From an uncultured cyanobacterium (GTDB lineage Bacteria > Cyanobacteriota > Cyanobacteriia > Phormidesmidales > Phormidesmidaceae): a stretch of DNA of 7,797 nt. The notes under the pieces are model-generated. The model was given only the letters and a program-made list of their open reading frames with translations, was not told the DNA's origin and ran no database searches. Positions 1-6,009 of this stretch are shown here, piece by piece. The stretch covers positions 1 to 7,797 of the forward strand of contig CALHGI010000531.1 in NCBI GenBank assembly GCA_938029995.1. The letters run 5' to 3'. The position numbers and the translations under genes are program-made. Numbering within the stretch: the first letter of the stretch is position 1; the number at the start of each line of letters is the position of its first letter.

Positions 1-2
1 TG

Positions 3-674
3 GTCATGGGAGGCTTTGGGGCGGTGGAAGCGGCCCAGGCAGAACCCTCACAACATGAGCAATTTGATGCGGAACTAGACCTAGAGCCGGGCACGGTGGA
101 GGGCAGCCCGGTGCTTCAGGAATGGTTGCGAACCACCCCTGACGTGCTGGATGCTATCCGGCACGAGCCCAGCTTTCCCACACGGCTGCACCTGGGTTAC
201 GCCCTATTTCCCTCTAGCCGGGATGAGCGGGGCCTGGCCATTGGTGTGGAAGATATGTTTGTGGGGGATCTACCGCTAACGCTGAATGCGGACTATGTTG
301 CTAACTTTGATGGGAATGATCAGGACCGGGAGGCCTATGGGGCCCATGTGCGGTATTACGTGTTGCCCTTGGGGGGCTATGTGAATGTGGCGCCCATTGT
401 GGGCTATCGCCATGTGGAGGCCGTGGACTATCGCGAAAGTGGTGTGCAGGTGGGGTTTCAGGTGAAGTTAATTCCGTCGCGGGGCGGGGGGGCGGATTTT
501 GCCTATACCCAGAGTTGGGTGAGCCCGACGGAGGAGGATGCGGTGATGATTACGGAGCTGGAGTTTGGCTATGGGTTGACGGAGCGGCTGCGGCTGGCGA
601 CGGATGTGGAGTGGCAGTTTGCGCCGGGGGCGACGGATAGTCAGTTGGGGATTGGGTTGGAATGGGTGTTGTAG
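3..674 (+). CDS. putative outer-membrane beta-barrel protein (5' end outside window)
   Basis: Conserved cyanobacterial-type protein of unknown function, probably an outer-membrane or periplasm-facing beta-barrel. Seen: after the first in-frame ATG (position 6) comes a short Gly/Ala stretch ending Ala-Gln-Ala then Glu-Pro, like the c-region of a signal peptide with its cleavage site. The codon before that ATG (GTC) is open, and the positively charged and hydrophobic parts of a signal peptide are missing, so the true start probably lies upstream. An acidic linker (about residues 13-50) is followed by many short amphipathic strands with alternating hydrophobic residues and Gly/Tyr-rich turns (about 58-222). 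The protein ends in Glu-Trp-Val-Leu, with the terminal aromatic/hydrophobic strand typical of outer-membrane barrels. Codons are unusually rich in third-position G compared with the C-rich RNA-repair genes downstream. The barrel assignment is inference from pattern; no transport or enzymatic role can be read. Confidence 0.6.
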   Translation, partial: VMGGFGAVEAAQAEPSQHEQFDAELDLEPGTVEGSPVLQEWLRTTPDVLDAIRHEPSFPTRLHLGYALFPSSRDERGLAIGVEDMFVGDLPLTLNADYVANFDGNDQDREAYGAHVRYYVLPLGGYVNVAPIVGYRHVEAVDYRESGVQVGFQVKLIPSRGGGADFAYTQSWVSPTEEDAVMITELEFGYGLTERLRLATDVEWQFAPGATDSQLGIGLEWVL

Positions 675-685
675 GGAGCTGAGGC

Positions 686-716
686 AATTATCGTAGGGGC
701 ATGGCCTACGATAATT
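686..716. terminator. candidate bidirectional terminator between convergent genes
   Basis: Perfect 12-bp inverted repeat (AATTATCGTAGG, 7-nt spacer, CCTACGATAATT) in the gap between the + strand barrel gene (ends 674) and the minus-strand response regulator (ends 706). The right arm contains the regulator's stop codon and last codons. There is no T-run of the classical kind on either strand, but the stem is AT-rich at its base and its position between convergent genes suits a shared terminator. Inference from position and symmetry. Confidence 0.5.
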
Positions 717-1416
717 CCGCGGAAAGTTTGACGGCGAGGAGGGCGGCTTGGGTGCGATCGCGCAGGCCCAATCTGCCCAAAAGCCTGGTCACATGGTTCT
801 TCACCGTGCCTTCCGACAGAAATAGTTCCGCCGCAATTTCTCGATTATTGGCGCCGGTACCAATCAGCCGCAGGACGTCTTTTTCGCGCGGTGTCAGTTC
901 ATCAAAGCCTTCGGGCACCTCCACCGTAGGCCGCTGGCCAGAGAGCATCTTTTCTAAAATGCCGGGGCCAAACTGGCTATAGCCTTTGGCTACGGAGCGG
1001 ATGGCCTGGGCTAGTTCTTCGGAGGGGGTGTCCTTTAGCAAATACCCCTTGGCACCGACGGCCATGGCTTGGGAAATCAGGTCGTCGTCGTCGAAGGTGG
1101 TGAGGACCAAGACCTGGATTGTGGGATAGCGGGTTGCGATCGCACCCGTCGCCGCCACCCCATCCATCACCGGCATGCGCATATCCATTAACACCACCGT
1201 TGGCAGCTGGTGAGTAAGTTGCAGCTGAGCCAAAAGAGCTAGGGCAGTCTCACCATTGTCAGCATCTCCAATGATGGAAATATCTTCTTCCAAATCCAAT
1301 AGGGTTGTTAACCCCTGGCGAATAATCTGCTGGTCGTCCACCAACATCACCGGAATGCTCGACACCGTGTTTTGTTGCTCAGAAGATTGCTTCATTAGAT
1401 TGATGGGCCATGCCAT
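706..1416 (-). CDS. NarL/FixJ (LuxR-type) response regulator
   Basis: Cytoplasmic transcription factor of a two-component system, phosphorylated by the kinase encoded just upstream. Residues 22-140 are a receiver domain: acidic pair D27-D28, phosphoacceptor D78 in a VVLMDMRMP motif, switch Thr T106/T107, and conserved K128 in YLLKD. Residues 172-232 are a LuxR/NarL helix-turn-helix (LTPREKDVLRLI, then a TVKNHVTRLLGRLGLRDRTQA recognition region). The TVKN segment resembles that of DosR/DevR and LiaR. Length 236 aa is a little above the usual ~210-220 because of a non-conserved N-terminus. The start is uncertain: AAGGGAGG abuts the ATG at 1416 with no spacer, and an in-frame TAA lies two codons upstream of it. 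In-frame alternatives are ATG at 1395 and GTG at 1365. It is transcribed with the kinase, 56 nt downstream of it. Targets unknown; the boxes at 2827-2866 are candidates. Confidence 0.93.
   Translation of the reverse strand: MAWPINLMKQSSEQQNTVSSIPVMLVDDQQIIRQGLTTLLDLEEDISIIGDADNGETALALLAQLQLTHQLPTVVLMDMRMPVMDGVAATGAIATRYPTIQVLVLTTFDDDDLISQAMAVGAKGYLLKDTPSEELAQAIRSVAKGYSQFGPGILEKMLSGQRPTVEVPEGFDELTPREKDVLRLIGTGANNREIAAELFLSEGTVKNHVTRLLGRLGLRDRTQAALLAVKLSAELS
754..761. repeat. HIP1 octameric palindrome (one of four)
   Basis: GCGATCGC, the highly iterated palindrome of cyanobacterial genomes. Further exact copies lie at 1136-1143, 4328-4335 and 5644-5651, all inside coding regions. Their density supports a cyanobacterial origin. 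No local function is implied. Confidence 0.9.
1379..1411 (-). other. possible out-of-frame leader ORF at the regulator start
   Basis: On the minus strand a second ATG lies 5 nt after GGAGG, the ideal Shine-Dalgarno distance. It opens a 10-codon frame (MAHQSNEAIF, then TGA at 1381-1379) in a different frame from the response regulator. The regulator's own ATG at 1416 directly touches the same purine run. This could be a translational decoy or leader that lowers regulator synthesis, or chance. Nothing supports the peptide itself as functional. Confidence 0.15.
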
Positions 1417-1437
1417 CCTCCCTTATTGTTCGTTGTT

Positions 1438-1465
1438 GTCGGGCCATTGCAAGCAATGGCCCGAC
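1438..1465 (-). other. intercistronic 13-bp inverted repeat between kinase and regulator genes
   Basis: Perfect palindrome with arms GTCGGGCCATTGC and GCAATGGCCCGAC around AA. As RNA it would form a strong stem of about 12 bp with a 4-nt loop. It fills most of the 56-nt gap between the kinase stop codon (1473-1475) and the regulator start. No T-run follows on the minus strand, so a complete intrinsic terminator is unlikely. A processing, mRNA-stability or partial-attenuation element that sets kinase/regulator stoichiometry is more plausible. A dispersed palindromic repeat is the alternative. Confidence 0.5.
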
Positions 1466-1472
1466 CCGTCCG

Positions 1473-2717
1473 TCATGTTGGAACAACTAACCGGATCTCA
1501 CAGCCTTCACCGGGCTGACTATTGACCGTCAAATTTCCACCAATGGCCTGGGCCCGTTCCCGCATACCCTGTAGGCCAAATCCGGTGGACGTTTGGCTAA
1601 CATCAAAGCCACGGCCATTATCCTTCAACAATAACGTCGTCCCCTGGTCATCCACCGTTAAGCTAAGCCCCACCGTCGTTGCCTCAGCATGTTTAACAAT
1701 ATTCGTAATCCCCTCTTGCACCAGGCGATAAAGGGCCATACTGGTGGCCTTGGGCAAAGGGGCTAACAGCTGAAGATTAATATTGGGCGTAATGTCAGTA
1801 CTCGCTTTCAAGGTATCAATCAGGGCATTTAATTGGCTATGGAAAGAGTCTTGCCCAGTATCTTGCTCCCTCAGGGTGGCCACAGACTGGCGCACATCCC
1901 CCAGGGCCACTGACCCCAATCGCTTCGCCTCTTTCAACAGGGCTTGGGACTTTTGAGGATCGCGCTGGGCCAGCTTGATCGCCCCTTCCAGCTGAATATT
2001 AAGCGCCGTTAGGGAATGGCCCAAAGAATCATGAATCTCCCGAGCAATGCGGCTGCGCTCCTGGGCGGTGGCCAACTGTTTTACCTGGGCCGCCGAACGC
2101 TGTAGGTCCCGATTGGCCGTTTTCAATCGAGTTTGGATCGTTCTCTCATTGAGTAGGGCATTGACCAACAGCAGGGTAAACACCAGGGACAACCCAAAGA
2201 AAACAACCAGGTTCATCTGAAGGTTACTGAGCAAGTGCCGTGCGGGCCGAGGAATGGGCCGCCCTACATTATTAATTACCCTAAGTTTCAGGCCCAGGGT
2301 CGTTATAAATAACAAAAATGCTAGGGCCGTCACCGACACCCGCCCCATCAGCCCCACCATCAAACAGCTGCGGGTTACCAACACCAAATAAACAAAGGGA
2401 AATAGCCGCGCCCCCCGCAGCATTAGCCCCGACGCCACCACAATTAAAGCCACCTGCAGGGCCATGTGGCCCAACCGCTGCCAAAAGCCTTGGGTGGGTA
2501 AATATAGCCCCAACAAACCAAACAACAGAAGGCAACCGATGGTAAACAACGGCCACTGGGTAAAGGTGTTGGTCGGCCCATTGGACAGCCCCCGCCGGGA
2601 CATATCCCGCAATGGTGGGGAGGTCAAAATCCCCATAATGGCCACCGCCAATAGGCCCCACTCCAGGTAGAGCAAAAATCGAAACGGATGATTGTGGAAC
2701 TGGATAGCGCGACTCAT
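1473..2717 (-). CDS. membrane sensor histidine kinase, HisKA_3 (NarX/LiaS/DesK-like) family
   Basis: Sensor kinase of 414 aa, expected to autophosphorylate and pass phosphate to the regulator encoded downstream. The N-terminal half holds about six hydrophobic segments (roughly 13-32, 57-73, 85-100, 106-125, 127-145, 167-190) joined by short loops. There is no sizeable periplasmic sensor domain, so the signal is probably sensed within or at the membrane. A short coiled-coil (about 191-218) leads to the HisKA_3 dimerisation region with phospho-acceptor H229 in ERSRIAREIHDSLGHSL. The ATPase domain shows an N-box (LVQEGITNIVKHA, N339), a D/G1 box (DNGRGF, 366-371) and a G2 box (GFGLQGMRERA, 379 on). 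All catalytic motifs look intact. No good Shine-Dalgarno precedes the ATG at 2717. It is transcribed away from the LTXXQ gene, from a shared 232-nt region. The stimulus cannot be read; the neighbour suggests envelope or metal stress. Confidence 0.92.
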   Translation of the reverse strand: MSRAIQFHNHPFRFLLYLEWGLLAVAIMGILTSPPLRDMSRRGLSNGPTNTFTQWPLFTIGCLLLFGLLGLYLPTQGFWQRLGHMALQVALIVVASGLMLRGARLFPFVYLVLVTRSCLMVGLMGRVSVTALAFLLFITTLGLKLRVINNVGRPIPRPARHLLSNLQMNLVVFFGLSLVFTLLLVNALLNERTIQTRLKTANRDLQRSAAQVKQLATAQERSRIAREIHDSLGHSLTALNIQLEGAIKLAQRDPQKSQALLKEAKRLGSVALGDVRQSVATLREQDTGQDSFHSQLNALIDTLKASTDITPNINLQLLAPLPKATSMALYRLVQEGITNIVKHAEATTVGLSLTVDDQGTTLLLKDNGRGFDVSQTSTGFGLQGMRERAQAIGGNLTVNSQPGEGCEIRLVVPT

Positions 2718-2826
2718 AATACGGCGAATGATGCTGATGGATGATGATATCTCAAAACCAGTTGCACGGCCTTGCCTGTACCACCCTACCCAAAATTCTA
2801 TGCCCCCACAGGGTCTCTGGCGGACT

Positions 2827-2866
2827 AGTGACTAAAGTCATGGGTTGGGCCATGACCCCAGTCCCG
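2827..2866. promoter_or_regulatory. two inverted DosR/DevR-like boxes in the divergent promoter region
   Basis: The 232-nt gap between the kinase and LTXXQ genes (2718-2949) holds two related half-palindromic boxes. Box 1, + strand 2827-2844, contains TGACT-AA-AGTCA and so matches the GACTWWAGTC core of the DosR/DevR consensus exactly. Box 2, on the minus strand at 2866-2849, reads GGGACTGGGGTCATGG and matches 8 of 10 core positions. The boxes agree at 12 of 18 positions and their centres are 24 bp apart. Together they form an inverted repeat GTCATGG-N6-CCATGAC (2837-2843, 2850-2856). Box 1 is centred about 115 nt from both start codons, so one bound regulator could serve both genes. That the neighbouring regulator binds here is inference. 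No convincing -35/-10 pair was found beside it; TAGGAT at 2913-2918 is a weak -10 candidate for the LTXXQ gene. Confidence 0.45.
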
Positions 2867-2949
2867 ACCAAGTGATGACTCCCGCTAGCAGCCACCCTGG
2901 ATACCCCCTGGTTAGGATAAGGCCATCGTTAAACACACAACCGACCAAA

Positions 2950-3681
2950 ATGAAATTTCTAACCATGCATCCCACCATTCAACAATGCCTTAGCGGAGCC
3001 CTCATGGTGACGGCTCTGGTGGCCGCCCCAGCCATGGTCAAAACCTTGAATGCTAATGCCCTACCCCCTGAAGCTGTGGAAGCCCTCAACCTCACTCCAG
3101 CCCAACAAACTGAGTTAGACGCCATTAAAGACAACGCTCGTACCCAGGTTGACGCCATCCTCACCAACGACCAACTAGCGGCCCTAGAGGGCCAAACTGG
3201 CCGCGAACGCCACCGGGCCATGCGGGGCCTAGACCTGAGTCAAGAACAGCGAACCCAGCTGAGGGAGGTGCGTGAAACATCCCGAGCCGCCGCCAATGAG
3301 GTCTTTACCGACGAGCAACAGGCTCAACTTCAGGAAATGCGCTCTGAGCGGGGGAATCGACGGAAAAATAATCGGGAAGAGATGGCTACAAGGCTAAATC
3401 TGACCTCCCAGCAACAGAGTGAGCTAGAGGCCATTAAAAACAATGCCCGGGCCCAAGCTGAATCCGTGTTCACCGCTGACCAGCTAGCGTCCCTGGAGGG
3501 CATGACTAACCGCGAGCGGAGACAGGCCATCCGCAATATGGATCTGAGCGAGGCGCAACGCACCCAGTTGCAAAACATTCGTGAGACCTCCCGGGCGGCG
3601 GCCAATGAGGTATTGACGGACGAGCAACAGGCTCAGCTACAGGAAATGCGCTCCAACCGAGGCAATCGCCGTCAGCGCTAA
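2950..3681 (+). CDS. exported LTXXQ (Spy/CpxP-like) periplasmic helical protein with internal duplication
   Basis: Probable periplasmic protein of the LTXXQ/Spy-CpxP-like kind, a family of small helical chaperones or stress sensors in the envelope. Read from ATG 2950 it is 243 aa with a signal peptide: MKFLTMHPT, a hydrophobic core about 11-28, then an Ala-rich end near residues 35-37. The mature part contains LNLTPAQQ (46), LDLSQEQ (94), LNLTSQQQ (149) and MDLSEAQ (197), giving four helical-hairpin-like units, very rich in Gln, Arg, Glu and Ala with no Cys after the signal region. Residues 46-138 and 149-241 are tandem copies with 66/93 identities. A basic tail (RGNRRQR) ends each copy. A TTG at 2845 would extend the frame but adds a non-signal N-terminus and lies in the putative operator, so 2950 was chosen; ATG 2965 is also possible. 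It is divergent from the kinase gene and followed by a terminator. Regulation by the adjacent system is inferred. Confidence 0.8.
   Translation: MKFLTMHPTIQQCLSGALMVTALVAAPAMVKTLNANALPPEAVEALNLTPAQQTELDAIKDNARTQVDAILTNDQLAALEGQTGRERHRAMRGLDLSQEQRTQLREVRETSRAAANEVFTDEQQAQLQEMRSERGNRRKNNREEMATRLNLTSQQQSELEAIKNNARAQAESVFTADQLASLEGMTNRERRQAIRNMDLSEAQRTQLQNIRETSRAAANEVLTDEQQAQLQEMRSNRGNRRQR
3085..3672 (+). repeat. in-frame tandem duplication (309-nt period) in the LTXXQ gene
   Basis: Copy 1 covers 3085-3363 and copy 2 covers 3394-3672, with period 309 nt (103 codons). The translated copies share 66 of 93 residues (71%). The most conserved part is the second half of each (RETSRAAANEV, DEQQAQLQEMRS). 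DNA identity is broken mainly at third positions, apart from short identical runs such as GACGAGCAACAGGCTCA, so the duplication is not very recent and both copies appear to be under selection. Confidence 0.85.
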
Positions 3682-3734
3682 TTAGGCGGCTAATTCCATC
3701 GCTCCACACACACACCAACGAAGCACACACGACC

Positions 3735-3763
3735 GAGTCCAGGGGCATCGCCTCTGGACTTTT
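3735..3763 (+). terminator. intrinsic terminator after the LTXXQ gene
   Basis: An 11-bp GC-rich stem (AGTCCAGGGGC, ATC loop, GCCTCTGGACT, one G-U pair in RNA) runs straight into TTTT then CC. It lies 54 nt after the LTXXQ stop codon and 120 nt before the RNA-repair gene, so it should separate the two transcription units. Confidence 0.8.
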
Positions 3764-3829
3764 CCTATGGGGAGTTAACTCAACCATGACAGCCGTTGAT
3801 CAGGGCCTCGTTAACCTAGGGTAAATCTG

Positions 3830-3864
3830 CGGATCTTAACCATGAAACCAATCAAAAAGATCCG
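3830..3864 (+). promoter_or_regulatory. inverted repeat upstream of the RNA-repair operon
   Basis: CGGATCTT and AAGATCCG form a perfect 8-bp inverted repeat with a 19-nt spacer, ending 24 nt before the chosen ATG. It is either a dyad operator or a 5'-UTR stem near the ribosome site. No clear promoter hexamers were found between the terminator and this element. A role in controlling the operon is inferred from location only. Confidence 0.35.
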
Positions 3865-3888
3865 AAATCAGGGGCATACTGCTTGAAT

Positions 3889-6009
3889 ATGAACAGTATG
3901 AATAGTATCCCCATCACCATCGGCAGCCTGGTTCTCCTCTCCGGAGCCCCAGGATCTGGTAAATCCACGGCCTGTCAGCATTTACCAACGGAATTGGTGC
4001 TGTCCAGTGATGCCCTGCGGCAAACCTTTTTTGGTACGGCAAAAACCTTAGTGGATGCCCAGGTGACCGACCGCCCCTTGGCCACGGATGACCGACTTAT
4101 TTTTTCCACCTTGGAAAACTTGGTGCGGGCCAGGCTCAAGGCCGGATTGACCACCGTTGTGGACGCTACGCTGATTAGCGATAAGGAACGTAAACCGTTT
4201 GCCGTGATCGCAGCAGAGCTGGGGGTACCGGTGCAGGTGGTGATTTTAAATCCACCCGTGGAGCAGGTGCAGCGGCAGAACAAGCAACGGCGCTGTGTGG
4301 TGCCCGAGCAGGTGGTGGCTAAGTTTTGCGATCGCATCCAAACCACCTCCCAATGGCCCTTCACTCTCACGGACGGGAACATCAGCCTAGCCATGGCCAT
4401 CCCCACCATCCCAGACACCGCCAAACTCGACGTCATCGGCGATATCCACGGACTGGCCGACACCCTGGAGGCCATGCTCCAAAAGCTGGGGTACGACAAC
4501 AACTTGGCCCACCCCGACGGACGCCAACTGTGCTTTCTTGGCGACCTGGTGGATCGCGGTCCCCAGTCCCTAGAAGTCCTGGACCTGGTGATGCGGGCCG
4601 TGGAGCAGGGGCACTACTGCGTGCGCGGCAACCACGACAACAACCTGGCCCGGGGGCTGCGGGGCGACAACATCACCAGCAAATCCACCCGAGGCACCCT
4701 CCATAAAGCCCTGCAACGGGATCAGGCTTACCAAGCCCAAGTGCGAGACTTTATCCAATCGTTACCCTCCTTCTACCGCTACCGGGACTATGTCCTATGC
4801 CACGGCGATATCGAATGGTTTGATCCCTTACTACAGCCCGCCAACGAACGGGTATATGGCCGCTGTCGCCTTCACGAAACCCATGACACCGACGGCATCT
4901 TTCGCCAAACCAGCAATCTCACCGTCGTGCGGGGCCATATTCCCCTCACCTCCCAGGGAGAACGCACCTACTCCCTAGAAACCGGAGCCGGATTTGGCGG
5001 CCCCCTCACCGCCATGCGTTTGCCAGAACAGGAACAGCTTGAACTGCCCTGTGCCTTCGACTATCGCCAGCGGCCCTCCAGTTTTGCCGAGCAAATGGAA
5101 CCCCTGGTGTCTAAAAAGCTGGTCAAGCGGGTGAATGATGGTCCCCTCACCCTCTTTAAGTACAGTTCCAAAGCCTTTTTTACCCCCTCCGCCTGGGATG
5201 AATATCCCGAGCTAAAACAGGCCCGTGGCCTTGTGGTCGGTCTCGATGGCACCCCCGTCAGCCAGCCCTTTCCCCGCACCTTTAATTATCTCGAAAGGGA
5301 TACCAAACTCCCCCCCGACACCCATGTCATCGCGGTGGAAAAGCTCAATGGCTTTTTAGTGAGCACATTTTTACATCCCTATGAGCCCACCCAGGTGGTG
5401 GTTACCTGCTCTGGTTCCTTTAAGGGAGACTATGTGGACTATGCCAAATCCCTGCTATACAAAAATGGGCTATATGGTCGGGTTTTGACCTGGCTCAAAG
5501 CCCACAAAGAGACCACGTTACTGTGGGAAGCGATTCACCCCGAGGACCCCCACATTATTCAGTATGGCCCTGGGGACTATGGCCTGCATTTGATTGGGGC
5601 GGGGGTGCTGGACCAGGGTTTTATCCGTGAAGATGAATTGGATGCGATCGCAACCACCCTGCAAACACCCCGTCCCACCTGGTTCCCCTGCACCTTTACC
5701 GATGCCATCGCCAAATCCCACCAGGTGGAGCACGAAGGCTTTATAATCCGCCTCGCCAGCGACGGCACCTTCGCCCTCAAACTCAAGAGTCCCTATTATT
5801 TACGCACCAAATTCTTAGCCCGGCTCAACCCCAAAAAATGTAAGTTCATGTATAACCAACCGGAGCGATTTAAACAAGAGTTGGACGAAGCCTTTTGGCC
5901 CCTAGTGGATGCGGTTACCCGTCAGGTCACCCAAGACACCTGGCTCACCTGGACCGATGTGGCCCGGCGTGACTTTGTCCAAAGCTGGATGAACGAGGTA
6001 TACCAGTAA
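3889..6009 (+). CDS. three-domain RNA repair enzyme: 5'-kinase / metallophosphatase / T4 Rnl1-like RNA ligase
   Basis: Predicted to heal and seal broken RNA: phosphorylate 5'-OH ends, remove 3'-phosphate or 2',3'-cyclic phosphate, then join 3'-OH to 5'-phosphate using ATP. Numbered from ATG 3889 (706 aa). Kinase, 10-165: P-loop GAPGSGKST (19-27, K25), SSDALR (D41), VVDAT (D92), Arg-rich lid QRRCVVPEQVV. Phosphatase, about 180-380: GDIHG (D185, H187), GDLVDRG (D219, D222), RGNHD (N248, H249), CHGD (H305), RGHIPL (H350); this part closely resembles bacterial Pnkp. Ligase, about 395-706: ARGLVVG and QPFPRTFN, motif I EKLNG (K485, the likely AMP-lysine), LLWEA (E547), EHEGFII (motif IV), ALKLKSPYY (motif V, K631/K633), a T4 Rnl1 pattern rather than the usual Pnkp ligase. 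Bacterial Pnkp is longer (~870 aa). The start is ambiguous: TTG 3883 lies 8 nt after AGGGG, ATG 3889 and ATG 3898 sit in a 9-bp tandem repeat. Overlaps rtcB by one base. Confidence 0.88.
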   Translation: MNSMNSIPITIGSLVLLSGAPGSGKSTACQHLPTELVLSSDALRQTFFGTAKTLVDAQVTDRPLATDDRLIFSTLENLVRARLKAGLTTVVDATLISDKERKPFAVIAAELGVPVQVVILNPPVEQVQRQNKQRRCVVPEQVVAKFCDRIQTTSQWPFTLTDGNISLAMAIPTIPDTAKLDVIGDIHGLADTLEAMLQKLGYDNNLAHPDGRQLCFLGDLVDRGPQSLEVLDLVMRAVEQGHYCVRGNHDNNLARGLRGDNITSKSTRGTLHKALQRDQAYQAQVRDFIQSLPSFYRYRDYVLCHGDIEWFDPLLQPANERVYGRCRLHETHDTDGIFRQTSNLTVVRGHIPLTSQGERTYSLETGAGFGGPLTAMRLPEQEQLELPCAFDYRQRPSSFAEQMEPLVSKKLVKRVNDGPLTLFKYSSKAFFTPSAWDEYPELKQARGLVVGLDGTPVSQPFPRTFNYLERDTKLPPDTHVIAVEKLNGFLVSTFLHPYEPTQVVVTCSGSFKGDYVDYAKSLLYKNGLYGRVLTWLKAHKETTLLWEAIHPEDPHIIQYGPGDYGLHLIGAGVLDQGFIREDELDAIATTLQTPRPTWFPCTFTDAIAKSHQVEHEGFIIRLASDGTFALKLKSPYYLRTKFLARLNPKKCKFMYNQPERFKQELDEAFWPLVDAVTRQVTQDTWLTWTDVARRDFVQSWMNEVYQ

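Noticed and set aside
701..982. 93-codon + strand frame opposite the response regulator
   Set aside because: Antisense shadow of the DNA-binding domain; it starts inside the terminator stem.
2281..2661. 126-codon minus-strand frame within the kinase gene
   Set aside because: Gly/Ala-rich shadow of the kinase membrane region in another frame; the kinase frame itself carries all family motifs.
2845..2949. Extension of the LTXXQ protein to a TTG start at 2845 (35 extra residues)
   Set aside because: It would bury the signal peptide inside the protein and places the start codon within the putative regulatory boxes; ATG 2950 gives a normal signal peptide.
3506..3787. 93-codon minus-strand frame overlapping the LTXXQ 3' end and terminator
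   Set aside because: Antisense to a well-supported gene and running through its terminator; no family features.
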